Shown here in pieces: positions 38,592-49,242 of a stretch of 64,000 nt of DNA (the first letter of the stretch is position 1; every line of letters starts with the position of its first letter). This DNA is from CAVPMW01 sp963706515 (GTDB lineage: Bacteria; Chloroflexota; Anaerolineae; Anaerolineales; UBA4823): positions 1 to 64,000 of the forward strand of contig CAVPMW010000009.1 in NCBI GenBank assembly GCA_963706515.1, given 5' to 3'. The translations under genes and the position numbers were made by a program. Below the pieces are notes generated by a model, which saw nothing but the letters and a program-made list of their open reading frames with translations, did no database searches and was not told the origin of the DNA.

Positions 38592-39562
38592 CAGCTCACC
38601 TTCCCCGACATTTTCGACCGGATTACCTCACGCGCGCTTTGGGCGATATCCTGCGGCTGCATGTGATGGAAGGTAAAAAGCTCGTCGATCCCCCCGGAAT
38701 CCACCCAACGATCCTGTACCCCAATCCTGCGCACAGGCACAGGACAGGACTCGGAAGTCACTTCCATAACTGCGGAGCCGAACCCTCCTACGATAGAAGC
38801 ATTCTCCGCGGTCACCGCACAACCCGTGCGGGAGACCGAATCGATAATAAGCTCGCAGTCGATGGGTTTGATCGAAGCCAGGTGAACTACCTCAGCCTGT
38901 ATTCCATCGCCGGCAAGCAGGTCCGCGGCTTGCAGGCAGAGCGAGGACATCATGCCCGTCCCGAACAGGGTGACATCCCTCCCGGATCGCAGGATGACCC
39001 CCTTGCCCCATTCGAAGCGGTGCTCCGGACCAAAGATGTCGGGGAGCGTCAGACGGGTGACGCGGAAATAGACGGGGCCTTCCCCCTCGACCGCGGCGCG
39101 CATGACGGCGCGCAAGTCGGCATTGTCGCCAGGATCAGCCACGCGCATATTGGGCAGCGTGCGCATCACCGTAATATCCTCAATGCAATTATGCGACGCC
39201 CCTGCCCGGCTGGTGGGCAGCCCGACGTATGAGCCTGGGATAAGCACTTTTAAGCGGGGATAGCAGATCGAGATCGCAATCTGGTCCAGGGCACGCCGCG
39301 TGGCAAACACTGCAAATGTGGAGGGAAATGGAATGAACCCTTCCAGAGCCATCCCCGCCGCGACCCCGAACAAGTTCTGTTCGGCGATGCCGATCTGAAA
39401 GAAGCGGTCCGGGAATGCTTTTTTGAACAGGACGGTCTTCGACGATGTATTTAGATCTGCATCCAGCACGACAATTTTCGGATACTCGCGCCCGAGAGCG
39501 ATCAGCGTCTGACCAAATGCCTCGCGCATCTCCACTTCGGTCGCAGGGCTACTCTCCGCCAT
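38591..39562 (-). CDS. Transketolase, C-terminal subunit
   Basis: Intact, 323 residues: the pyrimidine-binding and C-terminal domains of a split transketolase. Key stretches are ATEVEMREAFGQTLIALGRE, FFQIGIAEQNLFGVAAGMAL (Glu that activates thiamine diphosphate), PFPSTFAVFATRRALDQI, and AGASHNCIEDITVMRTLPNM. The C-terminal domain shows VTLFGTGMMSSLCLQAADLL and CAVTAENASIVGGFGSAV. It overlaps the N-terminal subunit gene (39549-40460) by 14 bases. Together they would move two-carbon units between pentose and other sugar phosphates, a sensible outlet for arabinose and lyxose released in this locus. Confidence 0.92.
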   Translation of the reverse strand: MAESSPATEVEMREAFGQTLIALGREYPKIVVLDADLNTSSKTVLFKKAFPDRFFQIGIAEQNLFGVAAGMALEGFIPFPSTFAVFATRRALDQIAISICYPRLKVLIPGSYVGLPTSRAGASHNCIEDITVMRTLPNMRVADPGDNADLRAVMRAAVEGEGPVYFRVTRLTLPDIFGPEHRFEWGKGVILRSGRDVTLFGTGMMSSLCLQAADLLAGDGIQAEVVHLASIKPIDCELIIDSVSRTGCAVTAENASIVGGFGSAVMEVTSESCPVPVRRIGVQDRWVDSGGIDELFTFHHMQPQDIAQSAREVIRSKMSGKVS

Positions 39563-40460
39563 AAAAGGTCTCCTTTTTTACCGGCTCATCCAGACGGCTG
39601 TACCCTTCCTCGGGCATTCTATAAACACTCGCCAGCTCGCGCAGAATTTTGTCAGCAGTTTCCGGGTCGGGCGCCTGGGTGTGCCACTTATAGTTGAACT
39701 CAGCAATTTCAACGCCGCGACCTTTAACCGTATGGGCGATAACGACAACGGGTTTTCCATGCGGTTTGATCCATTGTGCCTGGTGGAAGGCCTCTGCCAC
39801 GGCAGGAATATCGTGACCGTCCACTTCGATCACTTCCCAGCCAAACGCCCGCCACTTCTCCGCATACGGCTCGATATTCATCAAATTCCAGGTAAAACCC
39901 TTGGCCATGACCTTGTTGTAATCCACCACTGCGATCAGGTTGTCGAGATGGTAATGGGCGGCTGACATGGCGGCCTCCCATACATTGCCCTCGTTGGATT
40001 CCCCGTCACCCAGCAGGCAGAATACGCGCGGCCGCGGCGCTTCCTTCAGCCGCAAACCGAGCGCCATACCTACGGCAACCGAAAGCCCCATCCCCAGGGG
40101 ACCGCCTGAGGACTCCAATCCAGGGGTGCGGGTCATATCGGTGTGCCCCTCCAGCCGGCCTCCGAGCTCACAATAAGAGTAGATCTCGTCTATGCAGAAA
40201 TAACCGCGCAGGGCCAGGGTTGCATACAATCCGGGCGATCCGTGAGCCTTTGATAATACCAGCCGGTCCCTCCCCTCCCAGCGGGGTCGTTCGGGATCAA
40301 CCCGCATGGTATGGAAGTAAAGCACCGCCAGGAGATCCGCCATGGAGAGAGAGCCGCCGATGTGACCCCAGCGGGCGAAGGTGATCATTTCAATCGATAA
40401 GCGGCGGATCAGGTAGGCAATCTCTTCAAGATGGTTGAGCTCCTCCGAATCAATTTGCAT
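39549..40460 (-). CDS. Transketolase, N-terminal (thiamine diphosphate) subunit
   Basis: Intact, about 303 residues from ATG 40460 (MQIDSEELNHLEEIAYLIRR); the frame also runs upstream to 40529, inside the ADP-ribosylglycohydrolase gene. The ThDP/Mg motif is GDGESNEGNVWEAAMSAAHYHLDNLIAVVDYN. Others are RWGHIGGSLSMADLLAVLYF, DRLVLSKAHGSPGLYATLALRG and GLESSGGPLGMGLSVAVGMALG. It forms one enzyme with the C-terminal subunit gene. Its start overlaps the upstream ADP-ribosylglycohydrolase-like gene by about 11 bases. Confidence 0.92.
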   Translation of the reverse strand: MQIDSEELNHLEEIAYLIRRLSIEMITFARWGHIGGSLSMADLLAVLYFHTMRVDPERPRWEGRDRLVLSKAHGSPGLYATLALRGYFCIDEIYSYCELGGRLEGHTDMTRTPGLESSGGPLGMGLSVAVGMALGLRLKEAPRPRVFCLLGDGESNEGNVWEAAMSAAHYHLDNLIAVVDYNKVMAKGFTWNLMNIEPYAEKWRAFGWEVIEVDGHDIPAVAEAFHQAQWIKPHGKPVVVIAHTVKGRGVEIAEFNYKWHTQAPDPETADKILRELASVYRMPEEGYSRLDEPVKKETFYGGE

Positions 40461-41781
40461 AAATACTCTCCTGAATGAATCGGACCGTCCGTTGAGCCAG
40501 GTCCGAGATACGGCTGTCCTGGAACCCATAGATAAGGCTTTCCAGGCGGTCGTTGAGCGGCTCTATCCAGGCAGCAGGTAGGTTAGCAGCCCCGCGCATG
40601 GCGCCGACGATAGAGCCGACCGTGGCGCAGGTGCAGTCGGTGTCCCAGCCGCCCATAACGGTCACACACAAACTCTCTCCCAGGCTGCCCTGCCCGGCAA
40701 GCAGTCCTAAGGCAACCATGCATGAGTTGGGGATGACATGGACGGTATGGTAGGCGCCATAATGTTGATCGATCAGCTCCCAGGTGGCTTCCCACGAACG
40801 GCTCTGCTGGTACCAGCCCAGCGTGCTGCGGATCGCCTCAGCCAGGCGGCACTCTGCCGGAATCTCAGCCAGCCCGGCAAGGATCACCTCGAGCGGATCG
40901 AGGGTGGTAAAAGCTGCCGCGATACAGGCAGCTGCCCACATGGCGCCATAAATGCCATTCTGCGTGTGCGAGACGGATGAATCCCGGTAGGCAAATTCGG
41001 CCGCGCGCTGCGGATCACCAGGGTTGGCGTACCCCCACATGTCTGCCCGGATTTGAGCGCCGATCCATTCCCGGTACGGGTTGCGATAGAGAGCTGAGTC
41101 TGGCGGAGGGATGCCGTTTACCAGATTCTGGTAGGCTACCGCTTCTGCAGTATAGACTTTATTGAACGGCAGGTTATCCAACAGCGACCTGGCAATATCC
41201 TGGCTGGTAAAGCCGCGCCCGTAAGTTTCCAGGACGCGCAGCCCCAGGACGGTATAGTCGATGTCATCATCTCGCACCATATGGGTTATCGAGCCCAGGG
41301 TCGTCCCAATATAGCATTTCCACAGCTCAAGACCCTCAGGGAATGGGTCGATTACGGGAAAATAGCTGTGCAGAGGATATGCATTTGCCGCCTGTAAGTA
41401 AGATTTGATGCGGGCACGCGGATATCCCTCGACTGGCTTGCCCAGGGTGCAGCCGGCGCAGCGCCCCAGCCAGGCGCCATAGATGCGGTCGTATAAGGCA
41501 GGCGGGGAAAGCTCACGGTAATCGCCTGAAATGCTGCGCGCAACTGGCGAGCGAGAGGCAAGGATGGCTTCCAGGTCTTGCGGTTCAAGCGATGCCTGCG
41601 CCGGTGAGGGTAAATCTTCGATTTCTTTCCAGAACCCTTCAGCGGATGCGGCGAGCCTGCCAGCAGCAATTGCCGCCTCCACTCTTTCAGGCAGGTCTCC
41701 TATGTCGAAGCCCGCCTCCAGGCGCTGCACCAGCTCAGCCCGCAGGATTTTTTCAGGAAATAGATCGTTATGGTACGTCAT
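40450..41781 (-). CDS. ADP-ribosylglycohydrolase-family protein with N-terminal extension (copy 1)
   Basis: Intact, 443 residues. The ADP-ribosylglycohydrolase fold starts near residue 95 (LYDRIYGAWLGRCAGCTLGKPVEGYPR). Metal-site motifs are HMVRDDDIDYTVLGLRVLE and MGGWDTDCTCATVGSIVGAMRG. The first ~90 residues are an extension of unknown function. Family members cleave ADP-ribose from proteins or nucleotides, but many encoded in sugar loci have no known substrate and may be glycosidases. It starts ATG 41781, 12 bases after the GH29 stop, and overlaps transketolase, so it is co-translated with sugar genes. A more compact relative is at 61118-62116. Confidence 0.82.
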   Translation of the reverse strand: MTYHNDLFPEKILRAELVQRLEAGFDIGDLPERVEAAIAAGRLAASAEGFWKEIEDLPSPAQASLEPQDLEAILASRSPVARSISGDYRELSPPALYDRIYGAWLGRCAGCTLGKPVEGYPRARIKSYLQAANAYPLHSYFPVIDPFPEGLELWKCYIGTTLGSITHMVRDDDIDYTVLGLRVLETYGRGFTSQDIARSLLDNLPFNKVYTAEAVAYQNLVNGIPPPDSALYRNPYREWIGAQIRADMWGYANPGDPQRAAEFAYRDSSVSHTQNGIYGAMWAAACIAAAFTTLDPLEVILAGLAEIPAECRLAEAIRSTLGWYQQSRSWEATWELIDQHYGAYHTVHVIPNSCMVALGLLAGQGSLGESLCVTVMGGWDTDCTCATVGSIVGAMRGAANLPAAWIEPLNDRLESLIYGFQDSRISDLAQRTVRFIQESIYAN

Positions 41782-41792
41782 GGTTCATCACG

Positions 41793-43292
41793 CTATAGCG
41801 GCTTATCTAAGGTAGTTTCGCCTTCATACGGATAACCTCTTACGATCTTGAAGACATAGGCGCAATCGCAAGGTCGTTGCAGGGGAGGCTTTACTACCAA
41901 CCCTGCGCCGGTGATTGACCACTCGAGCTCACCTGCGAATCCAAGCATATGCACTGAGCGGATTTCCCCAGGATATAAGGTTTTCATTTCTTCGATCACG
42001 ACCGGCTCTGCGGGCCAACCCAGGCAGATCGCATACAGTACATCATCCTTAACGGTGAAACGGATATCTTTAGCAGTGTACTGGACTTCTTTATCCTCGA
42101 TAAAATAGCCCGATTTTTCCATCTGAGTTGGACCGCTTCCATAGGTCATCCACGGGGTAGTGCCATAAATCGCTTCCCCATTGACTTCTAACCATTTCCC
42201 TATTCCGAGAAGCAGTTCTTTCGATTCTTCCGGGATTTCTCCGTCTGGCTTGGGTCCGACATTGAGCAGCAGGTAGCCATTTTTGCTCACGTTATCAATC
42301 AAGTAATGCACGAGCGTGTTCAGTGATTTATATTTGACGTCTTGCAGGTATCCCCAGCCATGCTCATCGTCAACCGTCGTGTCCGTTATCCAATCCTGGT
42401 AGGTAAGCCTGTCGAAGCGGCCCAGCTCCAGATCGACTAAACCACAGCCCGGGACCAGATCGTTCCACTTATAAGTCAGGGCGACTTCTTTCCCCCATTC
42501 CTCACCCTTGTTGTAATAGTAAGCAACGATCTCTTTTTTATATTTTTCCTGCACGAGCTTGAGCCCGTTATCGAGCCACAGCAGGTCCGGCTGGTATTTG
42601 TCGATGGCTTCGATCGCCTTCGCTTTCCATCTTTCCAGAAAATCCCGGCTGGGCTTGTCTTGCTCCTCCCAGCCTTCTACGCCTCGCCGGGTTAAATCCG
42701 GCTGGTAATCCAGATTGTGCGGCTCGCCGTACAACCCGGCGTAGCGTGGATCGGAGGTGTCGTATTCTTTCTCCCAATGGGGAAAGAACCACCAGTTTTC
42801 GGCGTGGTGGAGGGCAATGAGAAAACGCATCCCCTGCTTGCGGATGGCTTTCTCCAGCAGCCCGACCACATCCCTCTTCGGTCCCATCCGGGCAGCGCTC
42901 CATGCGGTATATTCAGTGTCCCACATGCAAAAACCGTCGTGATGCTCACCAACCGGCCCTGCAAATAAAGCGCCGGCTTTCTTGAACAGCTCTGCCCACT
43001 CGTCCGGGTCGAACTTCTCTGCCGTGAAGGAGGGAATAAAATCTTTATATCCAAACTTCGAGGGAGGGCCGAATGTCTTGACATGGTATTCGTACAGCGG
43101 ATTGCCTTCCCGGTACATATAGTAGGGATACCAGGTTACGTTTTTATAGCGAGGCAAGTTCATGGTATGGCGGCTCGCAGGGACGCTGTACACCCCCCAG
43201 TGGGTGTAAATCCCAAACTTAGCGTCTTGCAGCCAGCGCGGAGTCTGGTGGGTCTTTAGAGAATTCCAGGTCGGCTCGTAGAGCTTCTTCAA
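41793..43292 (-). CDS. GH29 alpha-L-fucosidase
   Basis: Intact, 499 residues. It opens with LQDAKFGIYTHWGVYSVPAS, the standard GH29 first strand with the substrate-binding His-Trp. Further marks are FAGPVGEHHDGFCMWDTEYTAW (His-His), GMRFLIALHHAENWWFF, and the nucleophile D241 in PDLLWLDNGL. Later NGYLLLNVGPKPDGEIPEE is also conserved. The start is TTG 43292, overlapping the stop of the GH2 gene (TTGA) with GAGGGG upstream, so it is coupled. No signal peptide. It would release L-fucose from imported fucosylated oligosaccharides such as xyloglucan fragments or host glycans. Confidence 0.92.
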   Translation of the reverse strand: MKKLYEPTWNSLKTHQTPRWLQDAKFGIYTHWGVYSVPASRHTMNLPRYKNVTWYPYYMYREGNPLYEYHVKTFGPPSKFGYKDFIPSFTAEKFDPDEWAELFKKAGALFAGPVGEHHDGFCMWDTEYTAWSAARMGPKRDVVGLLEKAIRKQGMRFLIALHHAENWWFFPHWEKEYDTSDPRYAGLYGEPHNLDYQPDLTRRGVEGWEEQDKPSRDFLERWKAKAIEAIDKYQPDLLWLDNGLKLVQEKYKKEIVAYYYNKGEEWGKEVALTYKWNDLVPGCGLVDLELGRFDRLTYQDWITDTTVDDEHGWGYLQDVKYKSLNTLVHYLIDNVSKNGYLLLNVGPKPDGEIPEESKELLLGIGKWLEVNGEAIYGTTPWMTYGSGPTQMEKSGYFIEDKEVQYTAKDIRFTVKDDVLYAICLGWPAEPVVIEEMKTLYPGEIRSVHMLGFAGELEWSITGAGLVVKPPLQRPCDCAYVFKIVRGYPYEGETTLDKPL

Positions 43293-46119
43293 ATTGTCCC
43301 CTCTTTCAACGCGACCTGCATCTCTGAAATCAGATTAAAGGCCAGGCGGTCTGCCAGGGGATTCTGAGCGAGGGTATCAAAGACTTGGTACTGGCAAAAA
43401 ATGAGCTGGCCTTTGCCAAGGGGTATCTTCTCAATATCGCTGTACCAGATCATGGCTGGCGGCTCTTGCCGGGTTTGGGTGTTGCGCAAAGACCCGGCCA
43501 GAACTTCACCTCCCAGCTCGGACATGACATAGCGGGGCAGTACATCCACGTAGGCTTCTCCAGCCATGCCGGTTGCCGGCAAGCCGGAGAACACCGGGCT
43601 GGGTGGGATCCAATGGTAGCAGCCCATCCAGTTGCCGTACCCGAAATGGAGGCGGACAGCTATCCCCTGCCCAGCCAGCACCGCCAGTGCGGCTTCATCC
43701 TTGAGGTTGCAGGGGTCCCAGGATTGCGGTCCTGCCTGTCGAAACTTCTGTAATTACCTTGTCCCACTCCGCCTGGGATAAAGAACTGGGCTCTGCGATA
43801 AGGAACAGCTTTTCCGGATCGGCTGCAGCACTCAGGTCCTCGAGTCTCGCTGCCCAGGGAGGACACTTACCCACTCCCAGTATGCCTTCCTCCAGGGAAG
43901 TCCAATCCACTGCTGGAAGCACCCAGAAGTCCTTCGCGGTCTGGCTGTTGCTGCCCTGATCATTGACGTATGGACGCCGTCAGCCGGTATTTTCCAGGGA
44001 GCGAGATGGAAGCGAGCGGAATTGTCCCGATTGGATGGATTCCCGCCTCCATGGGTGCGCTCTGCTCGAAAAGGACAGCTTCTTCGCCATCCGGGTTGAG
44101 CAGATTAACAGCTACCTGCGCCGGTTTGGAAAATGGCGCCCGGTTGATGAGCACCAGACTGGTTGTGAAATTGCCCTCCGGGGGAGCAACCGTTCGAGAG
44201 ATGTTAAGGATAAGGACGTGAGGCTGGTTGAGCCTCTTTACCGCTTCATAGGCGAGCTTTGGGCGGCGCCAGAGATCGACTATCCCAGCATGGAATTCCC
44301 AGGCGACATCGTTTAATTGAGTGAGGATATACCCCGAGATACGCGGATTCGCTAACACCGCTTCGATGTGGCGGGTATTCCCTGCGGCCTGTAATTCCTG
44401 GGCGGCTTCAGCCAGGTCTTTCACCGATGCGAAGATTCGACCCAGTCGCCGCCTGGCGAACCCTTCTTGCAGGCTGTCGCGGAAGGCCCTGAGCTCACGG
44501 GAATCCAGCAGGTGTTCCTTACCCTGGAACTGTGCCACGGTATCTTCCAGATCGGACATCCCGCCGCAGCCGAGCTCGGAGACGAATATCTTCCCCTGGT
44601 AGGATTGGATCCCCCGGTCAAACTCGGCCAACACGTCCGGTTTGCCGAAGCCCAGCTCTAACAGATCGTGCGAGGAGTTATTCGCGCCCAAAGTGCGCTC
44701 CCAGGCGTAGACCGGCTCTGGCACCAGACACCCCAGGTAAAGATGGATATCTTGAATTTCTTGACGCTCGGTTTCCCGGTTAGGCACTACCGTCGCCCGG
44801 TCCCCCCAACCGAAATCTTGATCGATCGCCATCGTCCCACCCGAATTATCCACCACGACCCGGGTAGGATCCAGCGAGCGGGTAAAGCGCACCAGGGCCG
44901 CGCTGCTCACCGCAGCGACAGACGGGTTCTCGTTGTAAATCCCCCAAAAAACGATCGATGGATGGTTGCGATCCCTGGCGATCATCTCCTGGATCTCACG
45001 CCGCCCATGTTCCAGCAGACGCGGGCTGTCACGGATCCAACCCAGGCTGGTCTCGGCGTATACCAGGATTCCCATGCGATCGGTCAGCTCCAGGTAACCC
45101 GGCGGAGCTGGTCGCAGGTGGATGCGGATGATGTTAAATCCCGCTTCCTTCGCCAGGGAAATCTCACGGGCCATCATTTCCGGGTCCGGGGGAGTAATCA
45201 GGTTGACCGGGTAATTGGGCTGTACGAGTATTCCTTGCAGGAAGATAGGCGACCCGTTCAAGATGAATTGACCATCCTGGACCGTGAAGTCGCGCATTCC
45301 GAAGGACGTGCTCGTAGAATCCTGCTCGCCTTCCTCCCCAGCAATTTCTGTAATCAGCTGGTAGAGATACGGGTGATCGCAGTCCCAGGGATAAGGCTCG
45401 GGTACCTTCAATTCATAGGCGAACCGGTTCATGCCGGGATAGAGCCAGGCATCTGAGGATTGGTCGGCGACGATCTCGTTATCCGGAGCAAGGATTTGAA
45501 GGCGCAGTCCGGCCCGGCAGTGATGCGTATGGCGATTGTTGAACGCCACCTCGACCTGGATGGTCGCCTGCTGCAGGTCGGGGTCGATGGCAACCGATTC
45601 GCAAGAGATTAAGGGTACTGCTTCCAGAAAAACCTTACCCCACAACCCACCGAATACGTAATACCAGCCTTGTTTAGACGCCGGCGAGGTTTTTAAAACC
45701 ATCCCGTCGACTTCCTTTGTCCGCGATAAGGCTGCAACGCGGACGATCAGCTCGTTGGGAGAGCGGCTTGAGATCGATTGGGTGACATCCAGGGTAAAAG
45801 GCGTATACCCGCCCATGTGGGAACCAGCCAGGCGCCCATTGAGCCACACGTCGGCGCGGTAGCTGACCCCCTCGAAGTGGAGCAGAACTGCCTTACCTTC
45901 CCAGCCCGGGGGAAGATCGAAGACTTTGCGATAGAACCCGACCCCTTCCGCATCTGGAAATGAAACATTCCAGAGGGCCGGCACCTGGACCTGTTCTGAA
46001 CGGGATTCTGGCCAATTACCGTTTGCCCAGCCGCTGCTGTGCCCGACTTCGGCGGGATCAAAGGCAAGCTGCCAGGCTCCGGATAGGTCGAGCTCCATGC
46101 GCGAAGATGCCACAGGCAT
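43289..46119 (-). CDS. GH2-family beta-glycosidase, two frameshifts in the C-terminus
   Basis: Starts ATG 46119 (GTG 46122 also in frame), sharing one base with the upstream Gfo/Idh stop (TGATG). Residues 1-720 are clean: jelly-roll WNVSFPDAEGVGFYRKVFDL, VLLHFEGVSYRADVWLNGRL, the immunoglobulin-like domain, and the barrel with GFNIIRIHLRPAPPGYLELTD, acid/base in VFWGIYNENPS, and nucleophile in KIFVSELGCGGM. Breaks near 43960 and 43695 split a ~220-residue C-terminal region that reads WTSLEEGILGVGKCPPWAARL and then VRLHFGYGNWMGCYHWIPPS. Total about 940 residues. This region was not recognised as a known domain. The GH2 assignment (galactosidase, mannosidase or glucuronidase type) is firm; specificity is open. 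Confidence 0.88.
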
Positions 46120-47154
46120 CACCCAAGCTCCTGACTCGAGAGGATATCGACAGGTGGCTCTAAAGAGACTGGAGCATCTTGCTCGGCTGCTTGAGAGGCC
46201 GCCAGGGCGAGGCTGAGCGACCGGACCCCTTCCTCGATTGGCACGGCGGGATCACGGTTTTCCCGGATTGCGGCTATCAGATCCAACGTTTCAGCCAGGT
46301 AGAGATCGTCCTCTGCATCGATGGTTGTGTCTTGAAGATCAGGGACTGCAGTATTGTGGAAGACCGCGTGGTTCGCATCTGAAAAATCTGCGGTCAGGCC
46401 ATCTGTAAAAAACCGCCAATCATAATCCCACCGGTTAGGGATGGCCCCATTCGTTGCTGAAATCGTCGCCAGGCTGCCGGAGGCAAAACGGATCACAGTT
46501 GCGCTGGCATCTTCGACGGTATACTCCTCGTTCTCCCGGTGAAACAGATTTTCCTGCATGGAAAATACTTTGACCGGCTCGCCCAGGAAATAGCGGGTCA
46601 GGTCGAGGATGTGGATGACCTGTTCTACCAGCTGCCCTCCGCTTTTGGTCTTGTCCCGCCACCACCAGCTGTGCAGTGAATTGCACGCGTATCGACCGCT
46701 CATGAACCCTCGCGCTTGCACCTGGGGCTGCTGCAGATAGCGCTTCAACCACAAGGCGGCCTTACCAAACCGAAACTGGAACCCAACCTGGCATTTGATA
46801 CCGCTATCCCTGACCTGTCTCTCCATTGATCGGGCAAGATCCATCTCCAGTGCGATTGGTTTTTCGATGAGAAGATTGACCCCATACTGGCAGGCCAGCT
46901 CCACCTCGTTCGCGTGGGCGAAGGGGGGAAGGCAAATGTATGCCAGGTCCAATTCCAGATCTGTCGAATAATTGCTCGTAATCGGGAAAGACCTGACCCT
47001 GACCCAGGGCGTATTCCTGGTTGAAGGCGTGTGCGCTCTCGAGGACCGGATCGCAGAAACCGACCAGGGATACCTCCTCCAGGGCGGCAAGGCGAGCTGC
47101 ATGCTTACGGGCAAAATGGCCGCAACCGATGATTGCGGTTCGTAAAGCTTTCAT
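46119..47154 (-). CDS. Gfo/Idh/MocA-family oxidoreductase (copy 1), one frameshift
   Basis: The N-terminal Rossmann fold starts MKALRTAIIGCGHFARKHAARLA. After an indel near 46945 the catalytic half follows: LDLAYICLPPFAHANEVELA, GVNLLIEKPIALEMDLA (EKP motif lysine), QVGFQFRFGKAALWLKRYL, and QLVEQVIHILDLTRYFLGEP (conserved His/Asp helix). About 345 residues, the usual length. Family members oxidise or reduce sugars, inositols or sugar nucleotides with NAD(P). It follows the dehydrogenase (47164-48215) by 10 bases and shares a TGATG junction with GH2, so the three are co-translated. Confidence 0.86.
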
Positions 47155-47163
47155 GGAGCCTCC

Positions 47164-48215
47164 TCAGGATTGGTAAGTCAGGATGATTTTGATTTTTTCG
47201 CCCGGCGATTCGTCGATCAAGGTGTACGCATCAGCCGCGCATTCGAAAGGAATCCGGGCGCCGATCAGGGGTTTAACTTTCAGCTTTTGCTGTTCCAGTA
47301 GAGAGACCGCGGTCCGCTCCAGGCGGACGAGGTCCCACATCGGCTGCTTGCGGTGAGAGCAGTCCCATACCGGCATGCTGGAGCGCAGGGTCAGGCGGTT
47401 GTGGTGCCATTCTCTGGATAGGTCCACAGGAGTGGTGCGGTCCCCGTAGTAGCTGGCAGTCACCACCAGACCTTCTTTGTGGACGGAGCGGATGGCCTGC
47501 TGTAATGAGGCATACACCCCCGAAATCTCTACAGCGACATCCACCCCCCTGCCGCCGGTGGCTCCTTTGATCGCGATCGCCGGCATCCCCGTCCTGAGGG
47601 TTGATCGTCAGGTCAGCGCCCAGCTTATTTGCCAGCTTCAAACGCTCGGGGATCGGATCAACTGCAATGACCTGGGTTGCTCCGTCCAGGCGAGCCATTT
47701 GGATGGCCAGCATGCCGATCGCTCCCAGCCCAAAAATAGCCACCCGGTCTCCCAGCTTGATTTCGGCGTCGTGGATGGCAGCCAGTGCAAAGCGAGCAGG
47801 GTCGGTAAACACCATCGTTTCCCCGTCGACCTGCGCCGGGATTGGATAAAATGCTTTCTCTGGTTTGATGAAAGTTTGGCGGTGCTTCCATTCGCCATGG
47901 ACCAGATCCCCGGGTTTGAAAATGCGGACATCCGGTCCGACACTCAAGACTACTCCTGCAGCCCACGAGCCCAGGGTGTGGGGATAAAACGGCGCGATCA
48001 TCTTCCTTCGCCTGCGGAGTGCGGAACAGACGCAGATCCGGATCCCACAGCTCATTGGCAAAGGGCAGCGTCCCTCGATACATATTGAGCTCGGTGCCAT
48101 GTTTGATGCCGCTGATCAGGGTTTGGACCAGGATTTCATCTCCAAGTGGCTCTCGGTCCTCATATTCAACAAAATCGATCACCTTCGGCGAGCGTACGAT
48201 CAGTTCCAAAGGCAT
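47164..48215 (-). CDS. MDR-family dehydrogenase lacking the usual zinc cysteine, two frameshifts
   Basis: The N-terminus MPLELIVRSPKVIDFVEYED and QTLISGIKHGTELNMYRGTLPF belongs to the GroES-like fold of medium-chain dehydrogenases. The position normally holding the catalytic zinc Cys is in the SGIKHGTEL segment, where no Cys is present, as in the GISPGTEL-type subgroup. After an indel near 48000 come GSWAAGVVLSVGPDV and VAIFGLGAIGMLAIQMARLDGA (NAD loop). A second near 47590 leads to GVDVAVEISGVYASLQQAI and the end. About 350 residues. It is the first enzyme gene after ABC system 2 and likely oxidises an imported sugar or polyol. Confidence 0.78.
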
Positions 48216-48314
48216 AATTGCTCCCTCTCCTAAATTAGTCGAAAGTGTGCACTTAGGGATTGGCCGAACCGGATCGAGTAGTTAGCTGTAAAAATACTTT
48301 CGGCCAATCACCAG

Positions 48315-49138
48315 TTATTTGGTAAAGCCCGACATCAGACCGCTGACATACCCACGCTGGGCGATGGCAAACAGGATGATGGCTGGAATGGCCACCAGGA
48401 CGCTGAATGCCATCACCGGCCCCCATTCGATCCGCTGAAAGCCCATAAAATTAACAATCTGCACCGGCAGGAGCTGTAGCTTCTCGTTCTGGATGATCGT
48501 CAGCGCCATCATGAATTCGTTCCAGGATTCGACGAACAGGAAGATGCCCACCGCAGCGACGCCCGGTAGGGCCAGGGGCATGATCACCCTCCATAGAGCC
48601 CCTATACGGCTGCAGCCATCGACCATCGCTTCTTCTTCGATTTCGACCGGGATCGAATCGAAATAGCCCTTCAGCCACCAGATCGCCAGGGGAATCCCCC
48701 CCGTGGCATATACCAGGATCAATCCGAACCAGTTGTTGAGCAGATGCAGCGAGGCCAGCATCACAAACATACCGATCAACATCAGCGTGCGCGGGATCAT
48801 ATAGAACAGCAGCAGGTACATGCCAAAGATGAACTTTCCCGCGGAACTTGAAGCGCGACATGGCAGTAGCCGGCAGTGGCGGTGATGGCAAGATTCAGCA
48901 AGGGTTGCCAGGTAGCCACGATGATGCTGTTCAGCGTCGAGCGCCCGATTTGGGCGTTCGGATTGTTGAGCACGTTGCGGTAATTGGCCAGGGTGGGCTT
49001 GATCGGCCAGAATTGGATTTGAGAGCTGCGCATGAATTGGGCGGTTTCAAAGGAGGTTTTGATCATCCAGAGAATCGGGATCAGGCATACCAGCGCCACC
49101 AGGGTGGACAATGAATATAAGATGAATAAGCGCATCAC
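48315..49138 (-). CDS. Sugar ABC transporter permease, MalG-like (system 2), two frameshifts
   Basis: It starts LFILYSLSTLVALVCLIPILWMIKTSFE, a first membrane helix, and runs LNSIIVATWQPLLNLAITATAGY. Frame changes near 48870 and 48835 lead through MSRFKFRGK to MYLLLFYMIPRTLMLIGMFVML and the EAA loop VEIEEEAMVDGCSRIGALWRVIMP. The end IAQRGYVSGLMSGFTK is typical of MalG. It forms a transporter with the MalF-like (49243-50161) and binding-protein (50131-51681) genes. Confidence 0.85.
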
Positions 49139-49242
49139 CTTGTGCCAATAGCGGAGGGTTTGCCCGGAGCGTGCCTGTCTGTTTACCGTCTGGTTTTGAC
49201 TGGGGTCGGGCTCAAGGTAGCCATATTATCCTCATTCATTTG

